Source: Talinum fruticosum (Eukaryota > Streptophyta > Magnoliopsida > Caryophyllales > Talinaceae). Taken from it: a stretch of DNA of 64,000 nt. The stretch spans positions 3,365,001-3,429,000 of the forward strand of contig JAITYX010000058.1 of NCBI GenBank assembly GCA_021018815.1, written 5' to 3'. Under the pieces are notes generated by a model, which saw nothing but the letters and a program-made list of their open reading frames with translations, had not been told where the DNA came from and did not search any database. Positions 1 through 12,411 of the stretch are shown here, one piece after another. The first letter of the stretch is position 1, and each line of letters begins with the position of its first letter. Position numbers and translations under genes: made by a program.

Positions 1-1129
1 CGAACTATGCGTTATAGTTTTTTTTCTTCTAAATGTTGTTAGTTGCTCGGAAATCTTATGGAGTAAGACTCGGAATATGAGCACAATGGACATGAAAATT
101 ACGAGGTCATCTCTAGATAAATAGAGAATCTCATAAATGTTTTTGAAAACTCTTGCTTCCGTCTCTCTTTGTCACGTGAGTGCAACATTTCAAGCTAATC
201 CAAAAGAATCACATCTCACCTGCAGGTGTAGAGAATTTTTAGATATCTTGCAAGAACCGAGAATCTTGGTTTATGGTTTTCAAAGGACTCAAAATTGATT
301 GTCACTGGATACTCGGATGCCGACTATGCTCATTACAAGGTGGATAGAAATAGCGCGTCAGGAGCATATTAATTCCTGGGTCAATCCCTCATCTCGTGGA
401 ACTTAAAGAAACAGAACTCGGTCGCTCTATCAACGGTTGAGACTTAGTACATTACATCCGGATCTTGGTGTGCTCGGATTCTCTGGATCAAGTAGCTCAT
501 GAAAGATCTTGGATTATCATTCATATCTATCCTAATATAGTATGACAATCAAACTGCAATCAACATCACCAAGAATCCGAGTGTAACACTCAAAGACTAA
601 GCATATTGAGGTCATGTATCATTTTCCGAGAGACCATTATGAGAAAAGGGATATTGAGCTTTAATTTATTCCCACTAAGTTTCGATTAGTCGATATTTTC
701 ACTAAGCCTCTTAGTGAGGATCAGGTTTTGCTTTATTAGGAATGAGCTTGGCATGATTAATACATGATTATGTAATTTATTGCTTGAATTATTCTTCATG
801 ATTTTGTTTTCTATGCCTTGAGTAGATAACAAATGGATCACTTGATTCCGAGTGAGACCGAGCTATGCGTTATAGTTTTTTTTTCTTCCAAGTGTTGTTA
901 ATCATTCGGAAATCTTATGGAGTAGGACTCGGAATATGAGCTCAATGGATATCAAAATTATGAGGTCATCTCTAGATCAATGGAGAATCTTATAAATGTT
1001 TTTGAAAACTCTTCCTTCTCTCTCTCTTTGTCATGCGAGTGCAACATTTCAAGCTAATCCCAAAGAATTACATCTCACTGCGGTGAAGAGAATTTTTAGA
1101 TATCTTACAGGAACTCGGAATCTTGGTTT

Positions 1130-1545
1130 ATGGTTTTAAAAGGACTCGGAATTGATTGTCACTTGGATACTCGGATGCTGACTATGCTGGTTACAAGGTT
1201 GATAGAAAGAGCACATCAAGAGCATGCTAATTCCTTGGTCAATCCCTCATCTCGTGGAACTCAAAGAAATAGAACTCAATCGCTCTATCAATGGCTGAGA
1301 CTTAGTACATTACATCTGGATCTTGTTGTGCAAAGATTCTCTAGATCAAGTAGCACTTGAAAGATCTTAGATTATCATTAACATCTATCCCAATCAAGTA
1401 TGACGATCAAACTGCAATCATCATCACTAAGAATCCAGTTCAACACTCAAAGACTAAGTATATTAGGTCGGGTATCATTTTCTTAGAGACCATTATGAGA
1501 GAGGGGATATTGAGCTTGTATTTATTCCCACTAAGTTTCGGTTAG
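1130..1545 (+). pseudogene. Frameshifted RNase H in B-type units (representative copy)
   Basis: B-type units (representative here; equivalents at 2845-3260, 4492-4907 and 6228-6622) carry copia RNase H split into two overlapping open stretches in wrong frames. The nucleotide order still matches GYSDADYAGYKVDRKS, then the ALST region, then LKDLGLSF, IPIKYD and QHSKTK, but single-base changes move the frame at least twice. The same shifts are shared by all four copies, so they were present before amplification. The two open stretches depend on a non-AUG start and have no independent meaning. No product is expected. Confidence 0.8.
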
Positions 1546-3897
1546 GCGATATTTTCACTAAGCCTCTTAGTGAGGATCGGTTTGGCTTTATTAGGAACGA
1601 GCTTGGCATGATTAATACATGATTATGTAATTTATTGCTTGAATAATTCTTCATAATTTTGTTTTATATGCCTTGAGTAGACAACAAATGGATCGGTTGA
1701 TTAAGAGTGGGCTCGAACTATGCGTTATAGTTTTTTTTCTTCTAAATGTTGTTAGTTGCTCGGAAATCTTATGGAGTAAGACTCGGAATATGAGCACAAT
1801 GGACATGAAAATTATGAGGTCATCTCTAGATAAATAGAGAATCTCATAAATGTTTTTGAAAACTCTTGCTTCCCTCTCTCTTTGTCACGTGAGTGCAACA
1901 TTTCAAGCTAATCCAAAAGAATCACATCTCACTGCAGGTGTAGAGAATTTTTAGATATCTTGCGAGAACCGAGAATCTTGGTTTATGGTTTTCAAAGGAC
2001 TCAAAATTGATTGTCACTTGGATACTCGGATGCTGACTATGCTCGTTACAAGGTGGATAGAAATAGCGCATCGGAGCATATTAATTCCTGGGTCAATCCC
2101 TCATCTCGTGGAACTTAAAGGAACAGAACTCGGTCGCTCTATCAACGGTTGAGACTTAGTACATTACATCCGGATCTTGGTGTGCTCGGATTCTCTCGGA
2201 TCAAGTAGCTCATGAAAGATCTTGGATTATCATTCATATCTATCCTAATATAGTATGACAATAAAGCTGCAATCAACATCACCAAGAATCCGAGTGCAAC
2301 ACTCAAAGACTAAGCATATTGAGGTCGGGTATCATTTTCCGAGAGACCATTATGAGAAAAGGGATATTGAGCTTTAATTTATTCCCACTAAGTTTCGGTT
2401 AGTTGATATTTTCACTAAGCCTCTTAGTGAGGATCAGGTTTTGCTTTATTAGGAAAGAGCTTGGCATGATTAATACATGATTATGTAATTTATTGCTTGA
2501 ATTATTCTTCATGATTTTGTTTTCTATGCCTTGAGTAGATAACAAATGGATCACTTGATTCCGAGTGAGACCGAGCTATGCGTTATAGTTTTTTTTTTCT
2601 TCCAAGTGTTGTTAATCATTCGGAAATCTTATGGAGTAGGACTCAGAATATGAGCTCAATGGATATCAAAATTATGAGGTCATCTCTAGATCAATGGAGA
2701 ATCTTATAAATGTTTTTGAAAACTCTTCCTTCTCTCTCTCTTTGTCATGCGAGTGGAACATTTCAAGCTAATCCAAAAGAATTACATCTCATCTGCGGTG
2801 AAGAGAATTTTTAGATATCTTACAGGAACTCGGAATCTTGGTTTATGGTTTTAAAAGGACTCGGAATTGATTGTCACTTGGATACTCGGATGCTGACTAT
2901 GCTGGTTACAAGGTTGATAGAAAGAGCACATCAAGAGCATGCTAATTCCTTGGTCAATCCCTCATCTAGTGGAACTCAAAGAAATAGAACTCAATCGCTC
3001 TATCAATGGTCGAGACTTAGTACATTACATCCGGATCTTGTTGTGCAAAGATTCTCTAGATCAAGTAGCACTTGAAAGATCTTAGATTATCATTAACATC
3101 TATCCCAATCAAGTATAACGATCAAACTGCAATCATCATCACTAAGAATCCAGTTCAACACTCAAAGACTAAGTATATTAGGTCAGGTATCATTTTCTTA
3201 GAGACCATTATGAGAGAGGGGATATTGAGCTTGTATTTATTCCCACTAAGTTTCGGTTAGTCGATATTTTCACTAAGCCTCTTAGTGAGGATCGGTTTGG
3301 CTTTATTAGGAACGAGCTTGGCATGATTAATACATGATTATGTAATTTATTGCTTGAATAATTCTTCATAATTTTGTTTTATATGCCTTGAGTAGATAAC
3401 AAATGGATCGGTTGATTAAGAGTGGGCACTGAACTATGCGTTATAGTTTTTTTCTTCTAAATGTTGTTAGTTGCTCGGAAATCTTATGGAGTAAGACTCG
3501 AGAATATGAGCACAATGGACATGAAAATTATGAGGTCATCTCTAGATAAATAGAGAATCTCATAAATGTTTTTGAAAACTCTTGCTTCCGTCTCTCTTTG
3601 TCACGTGAGTGCAACATTTCAAGCTAATCCAAAAGAATCACATCTCACTTCGAGTGTAGAGAATTTTTAGATATCTTGCAGGAACCGAGAATCTTGGTTT
3701 ATGGTTTTAAAAGGACTCATAATTGACTGTCACTCTGGATACTCGGGTCCCTCATCTCATGGAAATCAAAGAAACATAACTCGGTCGCTCTATCAACGGC
3801 TGAGACTTAGTACATTACATATAGATCTTGTTGTGCTCGGATTCTCCGAATCAAGTAGCTCATGAAAGATCTTTGATTATGATTCACATCTATCCCA

Positions 3898-4128
3898 ATG
3901 AAGTATGACAATCAAACTGCAATCAACATCACTAAGAATACGGTTCAACACTCAAAGACTAAGCTTATTGAGGTCGGGTATTATTTTATGAGAGACCATT
4001 ATGAGAAACGGGATATTGAGCTTGAAATTATTCCCACTAAGTTTCAATTAGCTGATATTTTCACTGAGCCTCTTAGTGAGGATCGGTTTTGCTTTATTAG
4101 GAATGAACTTGGCACGATTAATACATGA
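3898..4128 (+). pseudogene. Ty1-copia RNase H C-terminal fragment in unit A'1
   Basis: The longest recognisable coding piece in the array. About 76 codons read as the end of a SIRE-type copia RNase H: the DNQTAINITKN stretch, QHSKTK, then MRDHYEKRDIELE, PTKFQLADIFTEPLSEDRF and FIRNELGTINT before a stop. These are the last strand and linker regions of copia RNase H; the catalytic core upstream is lost in the 68-bp deletion and by stops. The upstream half of the unit is out of frame. It is a fragment inside a repeat, not a gene. The matching piece in unit A'2 lies at 7264-7488 and is partly frameshifted. Confidence 0.85.
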
Positions 4129-7100
4129 TTATGTAATTTATGGCTTGAATTATTCTTCATGATTTTGTTTTCTATGCCTTGAGTAGATAACAAATGGATC
4201 ACTTGATTCCAAGTGAGACGGAGCTATACCTTATAGTTTTTTTTTCTTCCAAGTGTTGTTAATCATTCGGAAATCTTATGGAGTAGGACTCAAAATATGA
4301 GCTCAATGGATATCAAAATTATGAGGTCATCTCTAGATCAATGGAGAATCTTATAAATGTTTTTGAAAACTCTTCCTTCTCTCTCTCTTTGTCAAGCGAG
4401 TGCAACACTTCAAGCTAATCCAAAAGAATTACATCTCACTTGCGGTGAAGAGAATTTTTAGATATCTTACAGGAACTCGGAATTTTGGTTTATGGTTTTA
4501 AAAGGACTCGGAATTGATTGTCACTTGGATACTCGGATGCTGACTATGCTGGTTACAAGGTTGATAGAAAGAGCACATCAAGAGCATGCTAATTCCTTGG
4601 TCAATCCCTCATCTCGTGGAACTCAAAGAAATAGAACTCAATCGCTCTATCAATGGCTGAGACTTAGTACATTACATCCGGATCTTGTTGTGCAAAGATT
4701 CTCTAGATCAAGTAGCACTTGAAAGATCTTAGATTATCATTAACATCTATCCCAATCAAGTATGACGATCAAAGTGCAATCATCATCACTAAGAATCCAG
4801 TTCAACACTCAAAGACTAGGTATATTAGGTCAGGTATCATTTTCTTAGAGACCATTATGAGAGAGGGGATATTGAGCTTGTATTTATTCCCACTAAGTTT
4901 CGGTTAGGTGATATTTTCACTAAGCCTCTTAGTGAGGATCGGTTTGGCTTTATTAGGAACGAGCTTGGCATGATTAATACATGATTATGTAATTTATTGC
5001 TTGAATAATTCTTCATAATTTTGTTTTATATGCCTTGAGTAGATAACAAATGGATCGGTTGATTAAGAGGGGCTCGAACTATGCGTTATAGTTTTTTTCT
5101 TCTAAATGTTGTTAGTTGCTCGGAAATCTTATGGAGTAAGACTCGGAATATGAGCAGAATGGACATGAAAATTATGAGGTCATCTCTAGATAAATAGAGA
5201 ATCTCATAAATGTTTTTGAAAACTCTTGCTTCCCTCTCTCTTTGTCACGTGAGTGCAACATTTCAAGCTAATCCAAAAGAATCACATCTCACCTGCAGTG
5301 TAGAGAATTTTTAGATATCTTGCAGAAGCCGAGAATCTTGGTTTATGGTTTTCAAAGGACTCAAAATTGATTGTCACTTGGATACTCGGATGCCGACTAT
5401 GCTCGTTACAAGGTGGATAGAAATAGCGCATCAGGAGCATATTAATTCCTGGGTCAATCCCTCATCTCGTGGAACTTAAAGAAACAGAACTCGGTCGCTC
5501 TATCAACGGTTGAGACTTAGTACATTACATCCGGATCTTGGTGTGCTCGGATTCTCCGGATCAAGTAGCTCATGAAAGATCTTGGATTATCATTCATATC
5601 TATCCTAATATAGTATGACAATCAAACCGCAATCAACATGACCAAGAATCCGAGTGCAACACACAAAGACTAAGCATATTGAGGTCAGGTATCATTTTCT
5701 CGAGAGACCATTATGAGAAAAGGAATATTGAGCTTTAATTTATTCCCACTAAGTTTCGGTTAGCTGATATTTTCACTAAGCCTCTTAGTGAGGATCGGTT
5801 TTGCTTTATTAGGAATGAGCTTGGCATGATTAATACATGATTATGTAATTTATTGCTTGAATTATTCTTCATGATTTTGTTTTCTATGCCTTGAGTAGAT
5901 AACAAATGGATCACTTGATTCCGAGTGAGACCGAGCTATGCGTTATAGTTTTTTTTTTTCTTCCAAGTGTTGTTAATCATTCGGAAATATTATGGAGTAG
6001 GACTCGGAATATGAGCTCAATGGATATCAAAATTATGAGGTCATCTCTAGATCAATGGAGAATCTTATAAATGTTTTTGAAAACTCTTCCTTCTCTCTCT
6101 CTTTGTCATGCGAGTGCAACATTTCAAGCTAATCCAAAAGAATTACATCTCACTTGCGGTGAAGAGAATTTTTAGATATCTTACAGGAACTCGGAATCTT
6201 GGTTTATGGTTTTAAAAGGACTCGGAATTGATTGTCACTTGGATACTCGAGATGCTGACTATGCTGGTTACAAGGTTGATAGAAAGAGCACATCAAGAGC
6301 ATGCTAATTCCTTGGTCAATCCCTCATCTCGTGGAACTCAAAGAAATAGAACTCGGTCGCTCTATCAATGGTCGAGACTTAGTACATTACATCCGGATCT
6401 TGTTGTGCAAAGATTCTCTAGATCAAGTAGCACTTGAAAGATCTTAGATTATCATTAACATCTATCCCAATCAAGTATGACGATCAAACCGCAATCATCA
6501 TCACTAAGAATCCAGTTCAACACTCAAAGACTAAGTATATTAGGTCGGGTATCATTTTCTTAGAGACCATTATGAGAGAGGGGATATTGAGCTTGTATTT
6601 ATTCCCACTAAGTTTCGGTTAGCTGATATTTTCACTAAGCCTCTTAGTGAGGATCGGTTGGCTTTATTAGGAACGAGCTTGGCATGATTAATACATGATT
6701 ATGTAATTTATTGCTTGAATAATTCTTCATAATTTTGTTTTATATGCCTTGAGTAGACAACAAATGGATCAGTTGATTAAGAGTGGGCCTGAACTATGCG
6801 TTATAGTTTTTTTCTTCTAAATGTTGTTAGTTGCTCGGAAATCTTATGGAGTAAGACTCAGAATATGAGCACAATGGACATGAAAATTATGAGGTCATCT
6901 CTAGATAAATAGAGAATCTCATAAATGTTTTTGAAAACTCTTGCTTCCCTCTCTCTTTGTCACGTGAGTGCAACATTTCAAGCTAATCCAAAAGAATCAC
7001 ATCTCACCTGCAGTGTAGAGAATTTTTAGATATCTTGCGAGAACCGAGAATCTTGGTTTATGGTTTTAAAAGGACTCATAATTGACTGTCACTTGGATAC

Positions 7101-7628
7101 TCAGGTCCCTCATCTCATGGAACTCAAAGAAACATAACTCGGTCGCTCTATCAACGGCTGAGACTTAGTACATTACATATAGATCTTGTTGTGCTCGGAT
7201 TCTCTCGAATCAAGTAGCTCATGAAAGATCTTTGATTATGATTCACATCTATCCCAATGAAGTATGACAATCAAACTTCAATCAACATCACTAAGAATCC
7301 AGTTCAACACTCAAAGACTAAGCTTATTGAGGTCGGGTATTATTTTCTCGAGAGACCATTATGAGAAACGGGATATTGAGCTTGAAATTATTCCCACTAA
7401 GTTTCAATTAGTCGATATTTTCACTAAGCCTCTTAGTGAGGATCAGTTTTGCTTTATTAGGAATGACCTTGGCATGATTAATACATGATTATGTAATTTA
7501 TTACTTGAATTATTCTTCATGATTTTGTGTTGTATGCGTTGAGTAGATAACAAATGGATCACTTGATTCAAAGTGAGACCGAGCTATGCGTTATAGTTTT
7601 TTTTTCTTCCAAGTGTTGTTAGTTATAC

Positions 7629-8386
7629 AACGGCTCTTGTCTTCCTTGGATATGCCTAAAACCATCGGCGGTGCCTTCAAAGGTAAGGTGGAAACCACCG
7701 TAGAGCTTAGCGTTGCAGATTTCCATTTCGGAAACAGACAACCCTAACACGAGTGTTTGAAGCTAGGTCGGAGGTGGAAAAAGCCTTGTCTGCTGGTGAT
7801 TTGACGTTTTGAAGCCGGTTACTTTTGTATTTCAAATATAGGATAGCCTCGTTTGAATCATCTACAAAAGTAAATCAATTTGGTTCTCAAAGTATAAAAT
7901 ACTTTGGTCCAAGATTAGACACGAGATAATGAAATAATTAAGATAATTAATTTACTAATTATCCGAGTTAGAAAAGAAATGGAATTTTCTAAGTCTAATA
8001 TTCATGAGACTCAAAGTTCCATCCGAGTAAGTGTATCAAGTCAAATATGAAATAACAGAGTAAACAGACTTGATCTAGACTGAGCATAATTCAAACCGAA
8101 ATACCGCAGTCGAGCGCATAAAAGATAGTGTTTGAATCATGCGATATGTCCGAGTGTTAAGTGACTCGGAACCGAGTGAACCAGGCAGAGATGGTTTCGA
8201 GTCACACGAGTCATACATAAGTGCGTGAGATAGATCCTATAACACTTAGAAAAAGTACCATATCACTCAGAAAAGTTTCTAAGACATAAGGAATGACTTG
8301 GAATCAAAACTTTATAAGTGAGAAAGTCTTATACCTGATTCCCTAGATAGACCTCGTAAAGGTGAGATGTAAAGTCTAAGTCTTCA
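7629..8386 (-). mobile_element. Family S LTR fragment, minus orientation
   Basis: Matches the family S LTR from the ACGGCTCTTG region to its TG terminus (read here as ...AAGTCTTCA at 8386). It contains the conserved inverted repeat CAAAGTATAAAATACTTTG and the TACAAAAGTAA arm. The half that would hold the TATA box and the PBS-proximal end is missing at 7622-7629, where the fragment meets the tandem array. The array units are plus oriented while this LTR is minus, so the junction is a rearrangement and not a simple element end. Confidence 0.85.
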
Positions 8387-10778
8387 AAACTGTTGCTAAT
8401 TAATTATCCGTGTGGTTACCGTTGCGATAATCGGGTTTCCCTAAATGTGTACACACCCGGACCGATCGGGAAGTCTAGTAGGTGCGGCGCAGCTTACGAG
8501 TGTGCCGACTTTGAACAATGGTGAAGTATTAATGGGCGGGTCCACTTTTATATGACAAATACTGTTTGCAAATGATTCTTTGTTGTTGTTGATGTCGGCC
8601 GTATCCGACCTTGATTTGTAAATAAAACATTGATAGGCACGATCAATGAACATACCTGATGAACTGAAATTGGTTGATGATTTGAACTTGGTTCCTTTCC
8701 TTGTGACGTTTGAGCAGGACCCTTGAACGTACGTCGACGGATGACTTTAAATAAGAGTAAATAGAATGAGAATTTGTTTTTAGGACTTGTATTTCTTGGT
8801 TAATAATAACCCATCCTATACCTTTAGTTATTATGATTTATTTTTAACATAATTTATGCCTTATATTTTTATGATTAATTATTTCTAATTTATGTGATAA
8901 GTTATCTTTATTCATGAATGCACATCGTTATTTACTATGAATTGTTATTATCTAATCTAAACATGCATTATAATACTATTAACTTATTTACTAACAATTT
9001 ACAAGTTATTATTATCAACCCAAACATGCATTATTTATCATGTTATTTCTAGCTTATTTATTAACTCATTTAAGCATGCATTAGGAATTTTAATTAGTCA
9101 TCTAAGTTATAGTTATGCCAATATTTGTTTGTTATTAAGCATGCACATAATGAGCTAATTAACCTTACTTATGCTTATTCTTATTCCTTCTAAAATTGTT
9201 TAACCCTAAATTCTACTAAAATTATCTAAACTTAAAATATGCATTCATTATATGAATTATTTTATAATGAACTATTTTTAATCTTATTATGCTATTTTTA
9301 TCTAAAATAATTGAGTTGTGACTCTAATAAGATTTAATCCAAATTTTTACCTTAACTACACTATGCATGTATAACTTTAATTTCATTTTCTTGGCTGAGT
9401 TAATTCCTTGTTATCTATAAAAATGATTAACTTAATTATTGAAAACTTTAAATTATCAAAACTTAGGGTTTAGGGTTTTTACCTAGAAAAAGAGTAGATG
9501 AGGATAAAGGTTGTGGTGGTGGAGCTTAGTGGTGGCTGGCGGGGCAGCGTCCAGGCGGCAGGGGTGGTGCTCGGCAGCAAGGGTGGCGCCTTGGCGGCAG
9601 TGATGGTGGTTAGGTTTTTAAGGAAGGTGGGTTTTAGGGCTTAAAAGAGGAGAGAGAAAATGTGTGCTTGGTGGCTATTTTGGTGGTCCGGTGGGCGGTG
9701 TTTAGGGGCAGCGATTGATGGCCTGCGGTGTCTGGTCGGTGACGGGAGTCGGTTGGCGCCCGTGGTGGTTATGGTGGTGGTTGGAAGTGAGGGTGAGGAT
9801 ACAAAAGATAAGGTGGAAAGTTGGTGATTAGGGTGGTTTCGGCTTGGGTTTTTCGGCGATGTGGTGGTCGGTGGGTCGGCTCGAAGGTGGCTATGGACTA
9901 AGTGCAAGGTGTTGAAGGGTTCTGGTTGGAGGCGACTGGCTAGAGGGGCCGGTGGGCGGCTGTGGAGGTGGCCGAAGTGGTGGTGTTGGGCAGATGAGGG
10001 AAGAGAGAGAAAATGGCTAGAATAGATTTTCGGGGTTAGTTTTTCTAATTTAATCACTCCTATTTATACTAGTTTTGGTCCTTATCTCGCATGGTTTTGC
10101 TGGAATTTTGTTGAGTTTATGATTGACAATTGGTAGGGATGCATGCTCAATGAGAGATTTTCTAGCTAACAAGGCATGCTTAGTGTAATTAGGGGTGTCA
10201 AGCCCTTACTTGACCCCAAAATTCACGTTTATCTAAATTAATATTAATTATTATCCTTATTATCATAATTATCTTCAGCATTGTCATTGTATTTATCTAT
10301 TATTTGTACTATTTTTTATTTTATTTTATTTTATAATTGTAATAATTATTATTTTTGCTATTGTAGTTTTATTATTACTTGTTAATATTATAGCTTTATT
10401 TTTATAACCTAATGTGCTTTAACATATGTGATTGCCTATACTTAGATTCGATATTTGGATATTTGATTATTTGATATATAAGTTGTGCCAATTTGTTATT
10501 AGTTATGTGTGTATATATACATAGGGTATGAATTTATGAGAATTTATTTATGATTTAGTTTAGGAATTAAGTATGGCTTATGTGCGTATAAGTACTAGAT
10601 AATATGTTATAATGAAAAGTATCGGCCATCCGTCATCGTTGTTCGTATCTGGGTCCTGCAACAAAATATTTTTGATATACATATATATGATATGAAAATA
10701 TTTTGAAATTAAAATGCACGTGCTCGTTATAATTGAATGTATTAGAAATAATATGTTTTAATGTTTTGGGTTGTTACA
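8387..10778 (-). mobile_element. Probable long LTR of another (gypsy-like) family, minus orientation, left end undefined
   Basis: No coding sequence is recognisable. The right end reads GGGTTGTTACA, the reverse complement of TGTAACAACCC, which resembles the TGTAACACC starts at 15070 and 58103. Read on the minus strand, a TATA-like AGTATAAATAGG near 10,062-10,075 is followed by a C/T-rich leader (10,020-9,500) and then a possible splice donor near 9,480. The part 8,830-9,470 is very AT-rich with the word ATGCAT recurring irregularly. Bases 8,387-8,800 are unrecognised. The left boundary and a target duplication were not found, so the call rests on terminus similarity and layout. Confidence 0.4.
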
Positions 10779-11110
10779 TAGTGTCGGAATTCCTAGCTGA
10801 TCTACTTGTAATTGAATAACCACTTGAACACCTCAAATTCCCAAATGAGAACATTATGCAAGTACAGGGCGACGTGCATCACAAGAGTTCAAGCTGCCCA
10901 AAAATCGGAGCCAAGAACATCAAGGTTTTTGGTGACTCCGGTCTCATCATTAATCCGATTTCACATAAGTGAAAGGTACATAATGAAGCCTTGGCACCCT
11001 ACCAGGCACATCGATTGAATTATCAAAATACTTTGACATCATTTCATATACCTACCTTCCTAGGAAGACAACCAATTCGCAAATACTTTAGCTAAATTAG
11101 CTTCCATGAT
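10779..11110 (+). pseudogene. Tat/Ogre-type Ty3-gypsy second RNase H remnant
   Basis: Translating across frames gives an EFLADL stretch, then a VFGDSGLIIN motif, PYQAH, and EDNQFANTLAKLASM. This order matches the additional (archaeal-type) RNase H that sits between the ordinary RNase H and integrase in Tat/Ogre gypsy elements. The middle catalytic Asp of that fold corresponds to the D of GDSG. The frame is broken several times (stop after the ISHK region, shifts near 11,030), so it is a pseudogene. The integrase remnant follows directly in the same orientation. Its left side is cut at 10,778 by the putative LTR. Confidence 0.72.
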
Positions 11111-11181
11111 TCATTCAATGCCTATTAATATAAAACGAAGGAGTCAGCTCGCACACATCTACGCACTAGAAGTGTCTAGTA

Positions 11182-12411
11182 TTGACCAAACCAATTGGTA
11201 CGATGACATCTATCGAGTATCTAAAAAGTCAAGAATACCCATCGGACTCCACACCTAGAGCCCAACGAGCAATCTGTATGCTGGCAACTCAATTCTTTAT
11301 CAATCAAGGACAACTATACAAGAAAACCAACATAGGAATTAGCTTACTTTGTGTCAATAAACATGAAACAGAGCGTATCATGACCAATATTCATGGTGGG
11401 GAATGTGATCCACATATGAATGGAAGAATTTTCAAAAAACCAGAGGTTAGGATACTACTGGTTGACAATGGCAGCAGACTACCACAAATTTGCTAAGAGA
11501 TGTCATAAGTGTCGGTATATGCAAACTTGCAAGCACTAGCCACCATCTTTCCTAACGACACTTGCATCACCCCGACTATTCTCTGTTTGGGGCATTAACA
11601 TCATCACTAAAGTAATCCCTAAAGGAACAAATAGTCACGAATTGTGTTAGTAGTAATTTACTACTTTACTAAGTGGGTAGAAGCAGCCTCCTACGCAACC
11701 TTAACTTCAAAGCATGTGGCGAAGTTTATCACTCGAAATATTATCCGTCGATATGGGGTACCCCATGAACTTATTAGTGACCATGGTAGCCACTTTAAGA
11801 AGGCAGTGGTAGACTTATTAGACAAATACAAGATTAAACATCACAAGTCTTCTCCCTATCGTCCTCGGACCAACGGAGCAGTCGAGGCCGTGTACAAAAA
11901 TATTCACGAGATAGTGGAGAAGACGCCTTTCAGCTGTAAGGATTGGCTCGACAAGTTGCGCTTTGCTGTATGGGGCTACCAAACCTCCATTAGAACCTCA
12001 ACGGGAGCGACACCCTACTCCCTACTATAAATAGAAATTGTCATTCCTTCATTATGGATCATTGCGAGAAAGTCGATTCTCGAAGTAGAATGGGCTAAAG
12101 CACGCTACGAAGAATTAGTGTTGCTAGATGAAAGGCGCCACAATGCCTTGTATAATGTCCAAATATACCAAGCACATATATCAAGGGCATTTAAGAAGAA
12201 GGTGAAGCCTCATACTCTGCAAATTAGGGATTTGGTCCTTAAAGAGATTAGAGCACCAATTCAAGATCTTCGAATAAAATTTATGCCCAACTAGCGAGGC
12301 CCATTTATACTTAGTCAAATACTGCCAGGAGGAGCAGTTAAATTGATTGATTTGGATGAAGAGATTTTTTAGTATACAAACGTGGATCAACTAAAGAAAT
12401 ACTATGTTTAG
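11182..12411 (+). pseudogene. Tat/Ogre-type Ty3-gypsy integrase remnant
   Basis: The N-terminal zinc-binding region shows H residues in the HETERIM...IHGG stretch and a CHKC pair near 11,500. The core (11,644-12,030) reads YFTKWVEAASYATLTSKHVA, then RRYGVPHELISDHGSHF, HHKSSPYRPRTNGAVEA and GYQTSIRTSTGATP. The second Asp (SDHG) and the Glu (GAVEA) of the DDE triad are present. The first Asp, expected just before YFTKW, is a Tyr. A stop follows PYSLL, after which the C-terminal part continues out to a GGAVKLID motif and a VDQLKKYYV ending (stop at 12,409-12,411), a typical Tat terminus. Integrase joins cDNA to the chromosome; this copy is inactive. Confidence 0.85.

Larger units (their letters stand above)
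1..7622 (+). repeat. Tandem array of ~855-bp units made from a copia RNase H / 3' spacer segment, with higher-order structure
   Basis: Nine complete or near-complete units plus a stub. The anchor word GTTATAGTTTT falls at 11, 869, 1724, 2582, 3440, 4230, 5085, 5942, 6800 and 7590, so spacings are 858, 855, 858, 858, 790, 855, 857, 858 and 790. Two unit types alternate. Type A has TTCTAAATGTTGTTAGTTG after the anchor and type B has TTCCAAGTGTTGTTAATC. Two A units (anchors 3440 and 6800, here A') share a 68-bp deletion. The pattern A-B-A'-B repeats with a period of 3,360 bp (1724 to 5085, 2582 to 5942, 3440 to 6800, 4230 to 7590), preceded by one extra A-B pair. Each unit holds the end of copia RT/RNase H and the spacer after pol, in plus orientation. 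The array starts before base 1 and ends in a family S LTR fragment. Confidence 0.93.

Noticed and set aside
1130..6622. Repeated 76- and 62-codon open stretches in the array as small genes
   Set aside because: They are frameshifted readings of RNase H, one of each pair relies on a non-AUG start, and both are copied with the array unit.
9641..10057. 138-codon Pro/His/Ser-rich ORF on the minus strand
   Set aside because: It is C/T-rich leader sequence with low complexity and no domain.
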